This document shows positions 11,529 through 24,800 of a stretch of 64,000 nt of DNA, piece by piece. The stretch covers positions 248,001 through 312,000 of the forward strand of contig NW_027480423.1 of NCBI RefSeq assembly GCF_051401765.1. The letters run 5' to 3'. The stretch comes from Calliopsis andreniformis. Taxonomy: Eukaryota > Arthropoda > Insecta > Hymenoptera > Andrenidae. Both the position numbers and the translations under genes were made by a program. Below the pieces are notes generated by a model. It searched no databases. It was not told where the DNA came from and saw only the letters and a program-made list of their open reading frames with translations. Position 1 is the first letter of the stretch, and each line of letters begins with the position of its first letter.

Positions 11529-14500
11529 AGGGTGAAGCCTAGGTTGCCCGGAAAGTAGAAATGTCCATAACTTTCATACTGGTTGCAATTATTCGTTTTA
11601 TACGATGGCTAAACTGTTGTATTTATACTGAATTTTATGCTTCTGACGTTGACTTCTAAGTCACTAACTATTCGATCTGGTGGAGCAACGCCCTAGAGTG
11701 AAGCCTAGGTTGCCCGGAAGGTAGAAATGACCATTACTTTCACACTCTTTGCAATTATTCATTTTATGCGATGGAAAAGCTGTTGCATTTTTATTGTATT
11801 TTATTCTTCTGGCGCTGACTTCTAAGGCCCTAACAATTCGATCTGTTTGAGCAACGCCCTAGAGTGAAGCCTTGGTTTCCCGGAACATAGAAATGACCAT
11901 GGCCTTCACACTGGTGGCTATTATTCGTCTTATTCGATGGAAAAACTGTTATATTTATAAGTACCTTATGCTTCTGGCGTCGACTTCTAAGGCCCTAACT
12001 ATTCGATCTGGTGGAGCAACGCCCTAGGGTGAAGCCTAGGTTGCCCGGATAGTAGAAATGACCATAACTTTCATAGTGGTTGCAATTATTCGCTTTATAC
12101 GATGGAAAAACTGTTCTATTTATTTTGAGTTTTATGTTTCGCGCGTTGACTTCTAAGGCCCTAACTATTCGATCTGGTGGAGCATCGCCCTAGGGTGAAG
12201 CCTAGGTTGCCCGGAAAGTAGAAATGTCCATAACTTTCGTACTGGTTGCAATTATTCGTATTATACGATGGAAAAACTGTTGTATTTATATTGTATTTTA
12301 TGCTTCTGACGTTGACTTCTAAGGCACCAACTATTCGATCTGTTGGAGTAACGCCCTAGAGTGAAGCCTAGGTTGCCCGGAACGTAGAAATGACCATAAC
12401 TTTCACACTGGTTGCAATTATTCGTTTTATACGATGGAAAAACTGTTGTATTTATATTGTATTATATGCTTCTGGCGTTCACTTCTTAGGCCCTAACTAT
12501 TCGATCCGGTGGAACAACGCCCTAGGGTGAAGCCTAGTTTGCCCGGATAGTAGAAATGACCATAACTTTCATAGTGGTTGCAATTAGTCGTTTTATACGA
12601 TGGAAAAACTGTTGTATTTCTATTGTATTTTATGCTTCGCGCGTTGACTTCTAAGGCCCTAACTATTCGATCTGGTGGAGCATCGCCCTAGGGTGAAGCC
12701 TAGGTTGCCCTGAAAGTAGGAATGTCCATAACTTTCATACTGGTTGCAATTATTCGTTTTATACGATGGAAAAACTGTTGTATTTATACTGTATTTTATG
12801 CTTCTGACGTTGACTTCTAACGTACTAACTATTCGATCTGGTGGAGCAACGCCCTAGAGTGAAACCCAGGTTGACCGGAACGTAGAAATGACCATTACTT
12901 TCACACTCTTTGGAATTATTCATTTTATACGATGGAAAAGCTGTTGCATTTATATTGTATTTTATGCTTCTGGCGTTGACTTCTTAGGCCCTAACTATTC
13001 GATCTGGTGGAGCAACGCCTTAGAGTGACGCCTAGGCTGCCCGGAACGTAGAAATGACCATCACTTTCAAACTGGTTACAATTATTCCTGTTATACGATG
13101 GAAAAACTGTTGCATTTTTATTGCATTTTATTCTTCGGGCGTTGACTTCTAAGGACCTAACTATTCGATCTGGTGGAGCAACGCCCTAGGGTGAAGCCTA
13201 GGTTGCCCGGAAAGTAGAAATGTCCATAACTTTCATACAGGTTGCAATTATTCGTTTTATACGATGGAAAAACTGTTGCATTTTTATTGTATTTTATGCT
13301 TCTGGCGCTGACTTCTAAGGCCCTAACAATTCGATCTGTTTGAGCAACGCCCTAGAGTGAAGCCTTGGTTTCCCGGAACATACAAATGACCATAGCCTTC
13401 ACACTGGTGGCTATTATTCGTCTTATTCGACGGAAAAACTGTTATATTTATAAGTACCTTATGCTTCTGGCGTCGACTTCTAAGGCCCTAACTATTCGAT
13501 CTGGTGGAGCAACGCCCTAGGGTGAAGCCTAGGTTGCCCGGATAGTAGAAATGACCAAAACTTTCATAGTGGTTGCAATTATTCGCTTTATACGATGGAA
13601 AAACTGTTGTATTTATATTGTATTTTCTGCTTCCGGCGTTGACTTCTGAGGCCCTAACTATTCGATCTGTTGGAGCAACGCCCTAGAGTGCAGCCTTGGT
13701 TTCCCGGAACGTAGAAATGACCATGACTTTCATACTGGTTGCAATTATTCGTTTTATACGATGGAAAAACTGTTGTATTTATATTGTATTTTATGCTTCT
13801 GGCTTCGACTTCTGAGGCCCTAACTATTCAATCTGTTGGAGCAACGCCCTAGGGTGAATCCTAGGTTTCCCGGTAAGTAGAAATGACCATAACTTTCATA
13901 CTGGTGGCAATTATCCGTCTTATACGATGGAAAAACTGTTGTAATTATATTGTATATTATGCTTCTGGCGTTCACTTCTTAGGCCTTAACTATTCGATCT
14001 GGTGGACCAACGCACTAGGGTGAAGCCTAGGTTTTCCGGAACGTAGAAAAGGCCATAACTTTCACACTGGTGGAAATTATTCGATTTATACAATGGAAAA
14101 ACTGTTCTATTTATTTTGAGTTTTATGTTTCGCGCGTTGACTTCTAAGGCCCTAACTATTCGATCTGGTGGAGCATCGCCCTAGGGTGAAGCCTAGGTTG
14201 CCCGGAAAGTAGAAATGTCCATAACTTTCATACTGGTTAAAATTATTCGTTTTATACGATGGAAAAACTGTTGTATTTATATTGTATTTTATGCTTCTGA
14301 CGTTGACTTCTAAGGCACCAACTATTCGATCTGTTGGAGTAACGCCCTAGAGTGAAGCCTAGGTTGCCCGGAACGTAGAAATGACCATAACTTTCACACT
14401 GGTTGCAATTCTTCGTTTTATACGATGGAAAAACTGTTGTATTTATACTGTATTTTATGCTTCTGACGTTGACTTCTAACGCACTAACTATTCGATCTGG

Positions 14501-17500
14501 TGGAGCAACGCCCTAGAGTGAAACCTAGGTTGCCCGGAACGTAGAAATGACCATTACTTTCACACTCTTTGGAATTATTCATTTTATACGATGGAAAAGC
14601 TGTTGCATTTATATTGTATTTTATGCTTCTGGCGTTGACTTCTTAGGCCCTAACTATTCGATCTGGTGGAGCAACGCCTTAGAGTGACGCCTAGGCTGCC
14701 CGGAACGTAGAAATGACCATCACTTTCAAACTGGTTACAATTATTCCTGTTATACGATGGAAAAACTGTTGCATTTTTATTGCATTTTATTCTTCGGGCG
14801 TTGACTTCTAAGGACCTAACTATTCGATCTGGTGGAGCAACGCCCTAGGGTGAAGCCTAGGTTGCCCGGAAAGTAGAAATGTCCATAACTTTCATACAGG
14901 TTGCAATTATTCGTTTTATACGATGGAAAAACTGTTGCATTTTTATTGTATTTTATGCTTCTGGCGCTGACTTCTAAGGCCCTAACAATTCGATCTGTTT
15001 GAGCAACGCCCTAGAGTGAAGCCTTGGTTTCCCGGAACATACAAATGACCATAGCCTTCACACTGGTGGCTATTAGTCGTCTTATTCGACGGAAAAACTG
15101 TTATATTTATAAGTACCTTATGCTTCTGGCGTCGACTTCTAAGGCCCTAACTATTCGATCTGGTGGAGCAACGCCCTAGGGTGAAGCCTAGGTTGCCCGG
15201 ATAGTAGAAATGACCAAAACTTTCATAGTGGTTGCAATTATTCGCTTTATACGATGGAAAAACTGTTGTATTTATATTGTATTTTCTGCTTCCGGCGTTG
15301 ACTTCTGAGGCCCTAACTATTCGATCTGGTGGAGCATCGCCCTAGGGTGAAGCCTAGGTTGCCCGGAAAGTAGAAATGTCCATAACTTTCATACTGGTTG
15401 CAATTATTGGTTTTATACGATGGAAAAACTGTTGTATTTATACTGTATTTTATGCTTCTGACGTTGACTTCTAAGGCACCAACTATTCGATCTGTTGGAG
15501 CAACGCCCTAGAGTGAAGCCTAGGTTGCCCGGAACGTAGAAATGACCATAACTTTCACACTGGTTGCAATTACTCCTGTTATATGATGGAAAAACTGTTG
15601 TATTTTTATTGCATTTGATGCTTCGGGCGTTGACTTCTAAGGCACTAACTATTCAATCTATTGGAGCAACGCCCTAGGGTGAATCCTAGGTTGCCCGGAA
15701 AGTAGAAATGAAAATAACTTTCATACTGGTTGCAATTATCCGGTTTATACGATGGAAAAACTGTTGTATTTATATTGTATTTTATGCTTCTGGCGTTCAC
15801 TTCTTAGGCACTAACTTTTCAATCTGTTGGAGCAACGCCCTAGTGTGAATCCTAGGTTGCCCGGGAAGTAGATATGACCATTACTTTCATAACGGTTGCA
15901 ATTATCCGTTTTATACGATGGAAAAACTGTTGTATTTATATCGTATTTTATGCTTCTGGCGTTCACTTCTTAGGCCTTAAATATTCGATCTGGTGGAACA
16001 TCGCCCTAGAGTGAAGCCTAGGCTGCCCGGAACGTAGAAATGACCATAACTTTCACACTGGTTGCAATTATTCGTTTTATACGATAGAAAAACTGTTGTA
16101 TGTATACTGTATTTTATGCTTCTGACGTTGACTTCTAAGGCACCAACTATTCGATCTGTTGGAGCAACGCCCTAGGGTGAAACCTAGGTTGCGCGGAACG
16201 TAGAAATGACCATAACTTTCACACTGGTTGCAATTATTCATTTTATACGATGGAAAAACTGTTGTGTTTATATTGTATTTTATGCTTCTGGCGTTCACTT
16301 CTTAGGCCCTAACTATTCGATCTGGTGGAACAACGCACTAGGGTGAATCCTAGGTTGCCCGGTTAGTAGAAATGACCATAACTTTCATACTGGTGGCATT
16401 ATCCGTTTTATACGATGGAAAAACTGTTGTATTTATATTGTATTTTATGCTTCTGGCGTTCACTTCTTAGGCCTTAACTATTCGATCTGGTGGAACAACG
16501 CACTAGAGTGAAGCCTAGGTTGCCCGGAACATAGAAAAGACCATACCTTTCACACTGGTAGAAATTATTCGATTTATACAATGGAAAAACTGTTCTATTT
16601 ATTTTGTGTTTTATGTTTCGCGCGTTGACTTCTAAGGCCCTAACTATTCGATCTGGTGGGGCATCGCCCTAGGGTGAAGCCTAGGTTGCCCGGAAATTAG
16701 AAATGTTCATAACTTTCATACTGGTTGCAATTATTCGTTTTATACGATGGAAAAACTGTTGTATTTATACTGTATTTTATGCTTCTGACGTTGACTTCTA
16801 ACGCACTATCTATTCGATCTGGTGGAGCAACGCCCTAGAGTGACGCCTAGGTTGCCCGGAACGTAGGAATGACCATACCTTTGACACTGGTTGCTACTGT
16901 TCCTGTTATACGATGGAAAAGCTGGTTTATTTATATTGTATTTTATGCTTCTGGCGTTGACTTCTGAGGCCCTAACTATTCAATCTGTCGGAGCAACGCC
17001 CTAGGGTGAATCCTAGGTTGCCCGGTAAGTAGAAATGACCATAACTTTCATACTGGTGGTATTATCCGTTTTATACGATGGAAAAACTGTTGTATTTATA
17101 TTGTATTTTATGCTTCTGGCGTTCGCTTCTTAGGCCTAACTATTCGATCTGGTGGAACAACGCACTAGGGTGAAACCTAGGTTGCCCGGAACGTAGAAAA
17201 GACCATACCTTTCACATTGGTAGAAATTATTCGATTTATACAATGGAAAATCTGTTCTATTTATTTTGTGTTTTATGTTTCGCGCGTTGACTTCTAAGGC
17301 CCTAACTATTCGATCTGGTGGAGCGTCGCCCTAGGGTGAAGCCTAGGTTGCCCGGAAAGTAGAAATGTCCATAATTTTCATACCGGTTGCAATTATTCGT
17401 TTTATACGATGGAAAAACTGTTGTATTTATACTGTATTTTACGCTTCTGACGTTGACTTCTAACGCACTATCTATTCGATCTGGTGGAGCAACGCCCTAG

Positions 17501-18826
17501 AGTGACGCCTAGGTTGCCCGGAACGTAGAAATGACCATACCTTTCACACTGGTTGCTATTGTTCCTGTTATACGATGGAAAAGCTGTTGTATATATATTG
17601 TACCTTATGCTTCTGGCGTTGACTTCTAAGGCCCTAACTATTCGATCTGGTGGAGCAACGCCCTAGGGTGAAGCCTAGGTTGCCCGGATAGTAGAAATGA
17701 CCATAACTTTCATAGTGGTTGCAATTATTCGTTTTATACGATGGAAAAACTGTTGTATTTCTATTGTATTTTATGCTTCGCGCGTTGACTTCTAAGGCCC
17801 TAACCTTTCGATCTGGTGGAGCAACGCCCTAGAGTGGAACCTAGGTTGCCCGGAACGTAGAAATGACCATAACTTTCACACTGGTTGCAATTATTGATGT
17901 CATAGGATGGAAAACCTGTTGTATATATATTGTACCTTATGCTTCTGGCGTTGACTTCTAAGGCCCTAACCTTTCGATCTGGTGGAGCAACGCCCTAGAG
18001 TGAAGCGTAGGTGGCTCGGAACGTAGAAATGACCATACCTTTCACACTGGTTGCTATTGTTCCTGTTATACGACGGAAAAGCTGTTGTATTAGTATTGTA
18101 CATTATGCTTCTGGCGTTGACTTCTAAGGCCTTAACTATTCGATCTGGTGGAACAACGCACTAGGGTGAAGCCTAGGTTTTCCGGAACGTAGAAAAGACC
18201 ATAACTTTCACACTGGTAGAAATTATTCGATTTATACAATGGAAAAACTGTTCTATTTATTTTGAGTTTTATGTTTCGCGCGTTGACTTCTAAGGCCCTA
18301 ACTATTCGATCTGGTGGAGCATCGCCCTAGGGTGAAGCCTAGGTTGCCCTGAAAGTAGAAATGTCCATAACTTTCATACTGGTTGCAATTATTCGTTTTA
18401 TACGATGGAAAAACTGTTGTATTTATACTGTATTTTATGCTTCTGACGTTGACTTCTAACGCACTAACTATTCGATCTGGTGCAGCAACGCCCTAGAGTG
18501 AAACCTAGTTTGCCCGGAACGTAGAAATGACCATTACTATCACACTCTCTGCAATTATTCATTTTATACGTTGGAAAAGCTGTTGCATTTATATTGTATT
18601 TTATGCTTCTGGCGTTGACTTCTTAGGCCCAAACTATTCGATCTGGTGGAGCAACGCCTTAGAGTGACGCCTAGGCTGCCCGGAACGTAGAAATGACCAT
18701 CACTTTCAAACTGGTTACAATTATTCCTGTTATACGATGGAAAAACTGTTGCATTTTTATTGCATTTTATTCTTCGGGCGTTGACTTCTAAGGACCTAAC
18801 TATTCGATCTGGTGGAGCAACGCCCT
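11529..18826. repeat. Multi-monomer block B (7,298-bp tandem unit)
   Basis: Block B matches block C, starting at 18,827, with an offset of 7,298 bp (44 monomers less 6 bp). Anchors are the rare TATTCGTATTATACG at 12,253 and 19,551, the GGAGTAACG variant at 14,336 and 21,634, and TATTGG at 15,405 and 22,703. Beyond 15.4 kb the offset moves to 7,464 and then, after a four-monomer segment present only here (about 16,430-17,100), to 6,802. Because copy two begins where copy one ends, B and C form a tandem pair produced by unequal exchange, followed by gain or loss of whole monomers. Confidence 0.8.
16430..17100. repeat. Extra four-monomer segment, found only in block B
   Basis: Between the shared anchors at 16,077 and 17,895 block B spans 1,818 bp, while the matching intervals in block A (7,625 to 8,781) and block C (23,541 to 24,697) both span 1,156 bp. 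The surplus of 662 bp is four monomers less two bases. The extra material includes AACGCACTATC, CCTTTGACACTGGTTGC and GCTGGTTTATTTATATTG monomers that otherwise occur at the left end of the window (1-200), so it was probably copied from a segment like that one. Edges are approximate. Confidence 0.7.
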
Positions 18827-21800
18827 AGGGTGAAGCCTAGGTTGCCCGGAAAGTAGAAATGTCCATAACTTTCATACTGGTTGCAATTATTCGTTTTATA
18901 CGATGGCAAAACTGTTGTATTTATACTGAATTTTATGCTTCTGACGTTGACTTCTAAGTCACTAACTATTCGATCTGGTGGAGCAACGCCCTAGAGTGAA
19001 GCCTAGGTTGCCCGGAAGGTAGAAATGACCATTACTTTCACACTCTTTGCAATTATTCATTTTATGCGATGGAAAAGCTGTTGCATTTTTATTGTATTTT
19101 ATGCTTCTGGCGCTGACTTCTAAGGCCCTAACAATTCGATCTGTTTGAGCAACGCCCTAGAGTGAAGCCTTGGTTTCCCGGAACATAGAAATGACCATGG
19201 CCTTCACACTGGTGGCTATTATTCGTCTTATTCGATGGAAAAACTGTTTTATTTATAAGTACCTTATGCTTCTGGCGTCGACTTCTAAGGCCCTAACTAT
19301 ACGATCTGGTGGAGCAACGCCCTAGGGTGAAGCCTAGGTTGCCCGGATAGTAGAAATGACCATAACTTTCATAGTGGTTGCAATTATTCGCTTTATACGA
19401 TGGAAAAACTGTTCTATTTATTTTGAGTTTTATGTTTCGCGCGTTGACTTCTAAGGCCCTAACTATTCGATCTGGTGGAGCATCGCCCTAGGGTGAAGCC
19501 TAGGTTGCCCGGAAAGTAGAAATGTCCATAACTTTCATACTGGTTGCAATTATTCGTATTATACGATGGAAAAACTGTTGTATTTATATTGTATTTTATG
19601 CTTCTGACGTTGACTTCTAAGGCACCAACTATTCGATCTGTTGGAGTAACGCCCTAGAGTGAAGCCTAGGTTGCCCGGAACGTAGAAATGACCATAACTT
19701 TCACACTGGTTGCAATTATTCGTTTTATACGATGGAAAAACTGTTGTATTTATATTATATTATATGCTTCTGGCGTTCACTTCTTAGGCCCTAACTATTC
19801 GATCCGGTGGAACAACGCCCTAGGGTGAAGCCTAGTTTGCCCGGATAGTAGAAATGACCATAACTTTCATAGTGGTTGCAATTAGTCGTTTTATACGATG
19901 GAAAAACTGTTGTATTTCTATTGTATTTTATGCTTCGCGCGTTGACTTCTAAGGCCCTAACTATTCGATCTGGTGGAGCATCGCCCTAGGGTGAAGCCTA
20001 GGTTGCCCTGAAAGTAGGAATGTCCATAACTTTCATACTGGTTGCAATTATTCGTTTTATACGATGGAAAAACTGTTGTATTTATACTGTATTTTATGCT
20101 TCTGACGTTGACTTCTAACGCACTAACTATTCGATCTGGTGGAGCAACGCCCTAGAGTGAAACCTAGGTTGCCCGGAACGTAGAAATGACCATTACTTTC
20201 ACACTCTTTGGAATTATTCATTTTATACGATGGAAAAGCTGTTGCATTTATATTGTATTTTATGCTTCTGGCGTTGACTTCTTAGGCCCTAACTATTCGA
20301 TCTGGTGGAGCAACGCCTTAGAGTGACGCCTAGGCTGCCCGGAACGTAGAAATGACCATCACTTTCAAACTGGTTACAATTATTCCTGTTATACGATGGA
20401 AAAACTGTTGCATTTTTATTGCATTTTATTCTTCGGGCGTTGACTTCTAAGGACCTAACTATTCGATCTGGTGGAGCAACGCCCTAGGGTGAAGCCTAGG
20501 TTGCCCGGAAAGTAGAAATGTCCATAACTTTCATACTGGTTGCAATTATTCGTTTTATACGATGGAAAAACTGTTGCATTTTTATTGTATTTTATGCTTC
20601 TGGCGCTGACTTCTAAGGCCCTAACAATTCGATCTGTTTGAGCAACGCCCTAGAGTGAAGCCTTGGTTTCCCGGAACATACAAATGACCATAGCCTTCAC
20701 ACTGGTGGCTATTATTCGTCTTATTCGACGGAAAAACTGTTATATTTATAAGTACCTTATGCTTCTGGCGTCGACTTCTAAGGCCCTAACTATTCGATCT
20801 GGTGGAGCAACGCCCTAGGGTGAAGCCTAGGTTGCCCGGATAGTAGAAATGACCAAAACTTTCATAGTGGTTGCAATTATTCGCTTTATACGATGGAAAA
20901 ACTGTTGTATTTATATTGTATTTTCTGCTTCCGGCGTTGACTTCTGAGGCCCTAACTATTCGATCTGTTGGAGCAACGCCCTAGAGTGCAGCCTTGGTTT
21001 CCCGGAACGTAGAAATGACCATGACTTTCATACTGGTTGCAATTATTCGTTTTATACGATGGAAAAACTGTTGTATTTATATTGTATTTTATGCTTCTGG
21101 CTTCGACTTCTGAGGCCCTAACTATTCAATCTGTTGGAGCAACGCCCTAGGGTGAATCCTAGGTTGCCCGGTAAGTAGAAATGACCATAACTTTCATACT
21201 GGTGGCAATTATCCGTTTTATACGATGGAAAAACTGTTGTAATTATATTGTATATTATGCTTCTGGCGTTCACTTCTTAGGCCTTAACTATTCGATCTGG
21301 TGGACCAACGCACTAGGGTGAAGCCTAGGTTTTCCGGAACGTGGAAAAGGCCATAACTTTCACACTGGTGGAAATTATTCGATTTATACAATGGAAAAAC
21401 TGTTCTATTTATTTTGAGTTTTATGTTTCACGCGTTGACTTCTAAGGCCCTAACTATTCGATCTGGTGGAGCATCGCCCTAGGGTGAAGCCTAGGTTGCC
21501 CGGAAAGTAGAAATGTCCATAACTTTCATACTGGTTAAAATTATTCGTTTTATACGATGGAAAAACTGTTGTATTTATATTGTATTTTATGCTTCTGACG
21601 TTGACTTCTAAGGCACCAACTATTCGATCTGTTGGAGTAACGCCCTAGAGTGAAGCCTAGGTTGCCCGGAACGTAGAAATGACCATAACTTTCACACTGG
21701 TTGCAATTATTCGTTTTATACGATGGAAAAACTGTTGTATTTATACTGTATTTTATGCTTCTGACGTTGACTTCTAACGCACTAACTATTCGATCTGGTG

Positions 21801-24800
21801 GAGCAACGCCCTAGAGTGAAACCTAGGTTGCCCGGAACGTAGAAATGACCATTACTTTCACACTCTTTGGAATTATTCATTTTATACGATGGAAAAGCTG
21901 TTGCATTTATATTGTATTTTATGCTTCTGGCGTTGACTTCTTAGGCCCTAACTATTCGATCTGGTGGAGCAACGCCTTAGAGTGACGCCTAGGCTGCCCG
22001 GAACGTAGAAATGACCATCACTTTCAAACTGGTTACAATTATTCCTGTTATACGATGGAAAAACTGTTGCATTTTTATTGCATTTTATTCTTCGGGCGTT
22101 GACTTCTAAGGACCTAACTATTCGATCTGGTGGAGCAACGCCCTAGGGTGAAGCCTAGGTTGCCCGGAAAGTAGAAATGTCCATAACTTTCATACAGGTT
22201 GCAATTATTCGTTTTATACGATGGAAAAACTGTTGCATTTTTATTGTATTTTATGCTTCTGGCGCTGAATTCTAAGGCCCTAACAATTCGATCTGTTTGA
22301 GCAACGCCCTAGAGTGAAGCCTTGGTTTCCCGGAACATACAAATGACCATAGCCTTCACACTGGTGGCTATTATTCGTCTTATTCGACGGAAAAACTGTT
22401 ATATTTATAAGTACCTTATGCTTCTGGCGTCGACTTCTAAGGCCCTAACTATTCGATCTGGTGGAGCAACACCCTAGGGTGAAGCCTAGGTTGCCCGGAT
22501 AGTAGAAATGACCAAAACTTTCATAGTGGTTGCAATTATTCGCTTTATACGATGGAAAAACTGTTGTATTTATATTGTATTTTCTGCTTCCGGCGTTGAC
22601 TTCTGAGGCCCTAACTATTCGATCTGGTGGAGCATCGCCCTAGGGTGAAGCCTAGGTTGCCCGGAAAGTAGAAATGTCCATAACTTTCATACTGGTTGCA
22701 ATTATTGGTTTTATACGATGGAAAAACTGTTGTATTTATACTGTATTTTATGCTTCTGACGTCGACTTCTAACGCACTAACTATTCGATCTGGTGGAGCA
22801 ACGCCCTAGAGTGAAACCTAGGTTGCCCGGAACGTAGAAATGACCATCACTTTCAAACTGGTTACAATTATTCCTGTTATACGATGGAAAAACTGTTGTA
22901 TTTTTGTTGCATTTGATGCTTCGGGCGTTGACTTCTAAGGCACTAACTATTCAATCTGTTGGAGCAACGCCCTAGGGTGAAGCCTAGGCTGCCCGGAAAG
23001 TAGAAATGTCCATAACTTTCATACTGGTTGCAATTATTCGTTTTATACGATGGAAAAGCTGTTGTATTTATATTGTATTTTATGCTTCTGACGTTGACTT
23101 CTAAGGCACCAACTATTCGATCTGTTGGAGCAACGCCCTAGAGTGAAGCCTAGGTTGCCCGGAACGTAGAAATGACCATAACTTTCACACTGGTTGCAAT
23201 TACTCCTGTTATATGATGGAAAAACTGTTGTATTTTTATTGCATTTGATGCTTCGGGCGTTGACTTCTAAGGCACTAACTATTCAATCTATTGGAGCAAC
23301 GCCCTAGGGTGAATCCTAGGTTGCCCGGAAAGTAGAAATGAAAATAACTTTCATACTGGTTGCAATTATCCGGTTTATACGATGGAAAAACTGTTGTATT
23401 TATATCGTATTTTATGCTTCTGGCGTTCACTTCTTAGGCCTTAAATATTCGATCTGGTGGAACATCGCCCTAGAGTGAAGCCTAGGCTGCCCGGAACGTA
23501 GAAATGACCATAACTTTCACACTGGTTGCAATTATTCGTTTTATACGATAGAAAAACTGTTGTATGTATACTGTATTTTATGCTTCTGACGTTGACTTCT
23601 AAGGCACCAACTATTCGATCTGTTGGAGCAACGCCCTAGGGTGAAACCTAGGTTGCGCGGAACGTAGAAATGACCATAACTTTCACACTGGTTGCAATTA
23701 TTCATTTTATACGATGGAAAAACTGTTGTGTTTATATTGTATTTTATGCTTCTGGCGTTCACTTCTTAGGCCCTAACTATTCGATCTGGTGGAACAACGC
23801 ACTAGGGTGAATCCTAGGTTGCCCGGTTAGTAGAAATGACCATAACTTTCATACTGGTGGCATTATCCGTTTTATACGATGGAAAAGCTGTTGTATTTAT
23901 ATTGTATTTTATGCTTCTGACGTTGACTTCTAAGGCACCAACTATTCGATCTGTTGGAGCAACGCCCTAGAGTGAAGCCTAGGTTGCCCGGAACGTAGAA
24001 AAGACCATACCTTTCACACTGGTAGAAATTATTCGATTTATACAATGGAAAATCTGTTCTATTTATTTTGTGTTTTATGTTTCGCGCGTTGACTTCTAAG
24101 GCCCTAACTATTCGATCTGGTGGAGCGTCGCCCTAGGGTGAAGCCTAGGTTGCCCGGAAAGTAGAAATGTCCATAATTTTCATACCGGTTGCAATTATTC
24201 GTTTTATACGATGGAAAAACTGTTGTATTTATACTGTATTTTACGCTTCTGACGTTGACTTCTAACGCACTATCTATTCGATCTGGTGGAGCAACGCCCT
24301 AGAGTGACGCCTAGGTTGCCCGGAACGTAGAAATGACCATACCTTTCACACTGGTTGCTATTGTTCCTGTTATACGATGGAAAAGCTGTTGTATATATAT
24401 TGTACCTTATGCTTCTGGCGTTGACTTCTAAGGCCCTAACTATTCGATCTGGTGGAGCAACGCCCTAGGGTGAAGCCTAGGTTGCCCGGATAGTAGAAAT
24501 GACCATAACTTTCATAGTGGTTGCAATTATTCGTTTTATACGATGGAAAAACTGTTGTATTTCTATTGTATTTTATGCTTCGCGCGTTGACTTCTAAGGC
24601 CCTAACCTTTCGATCTGGTGGAGCAACGCCCTAGAGTGGAGCCTAGGTTGCCCGGAACGTAGAAATGACCATAACTTTCACACTGGTTGCAATTATTGAT
24701 GTCATAGGATGGAAAACCTGTTGTATATATATTGTACCTTATGCTTCTGGCGTTGACTTCTAAGGCCCTAACCTTTCGATCTGGTGGAGCAACGCCCTAG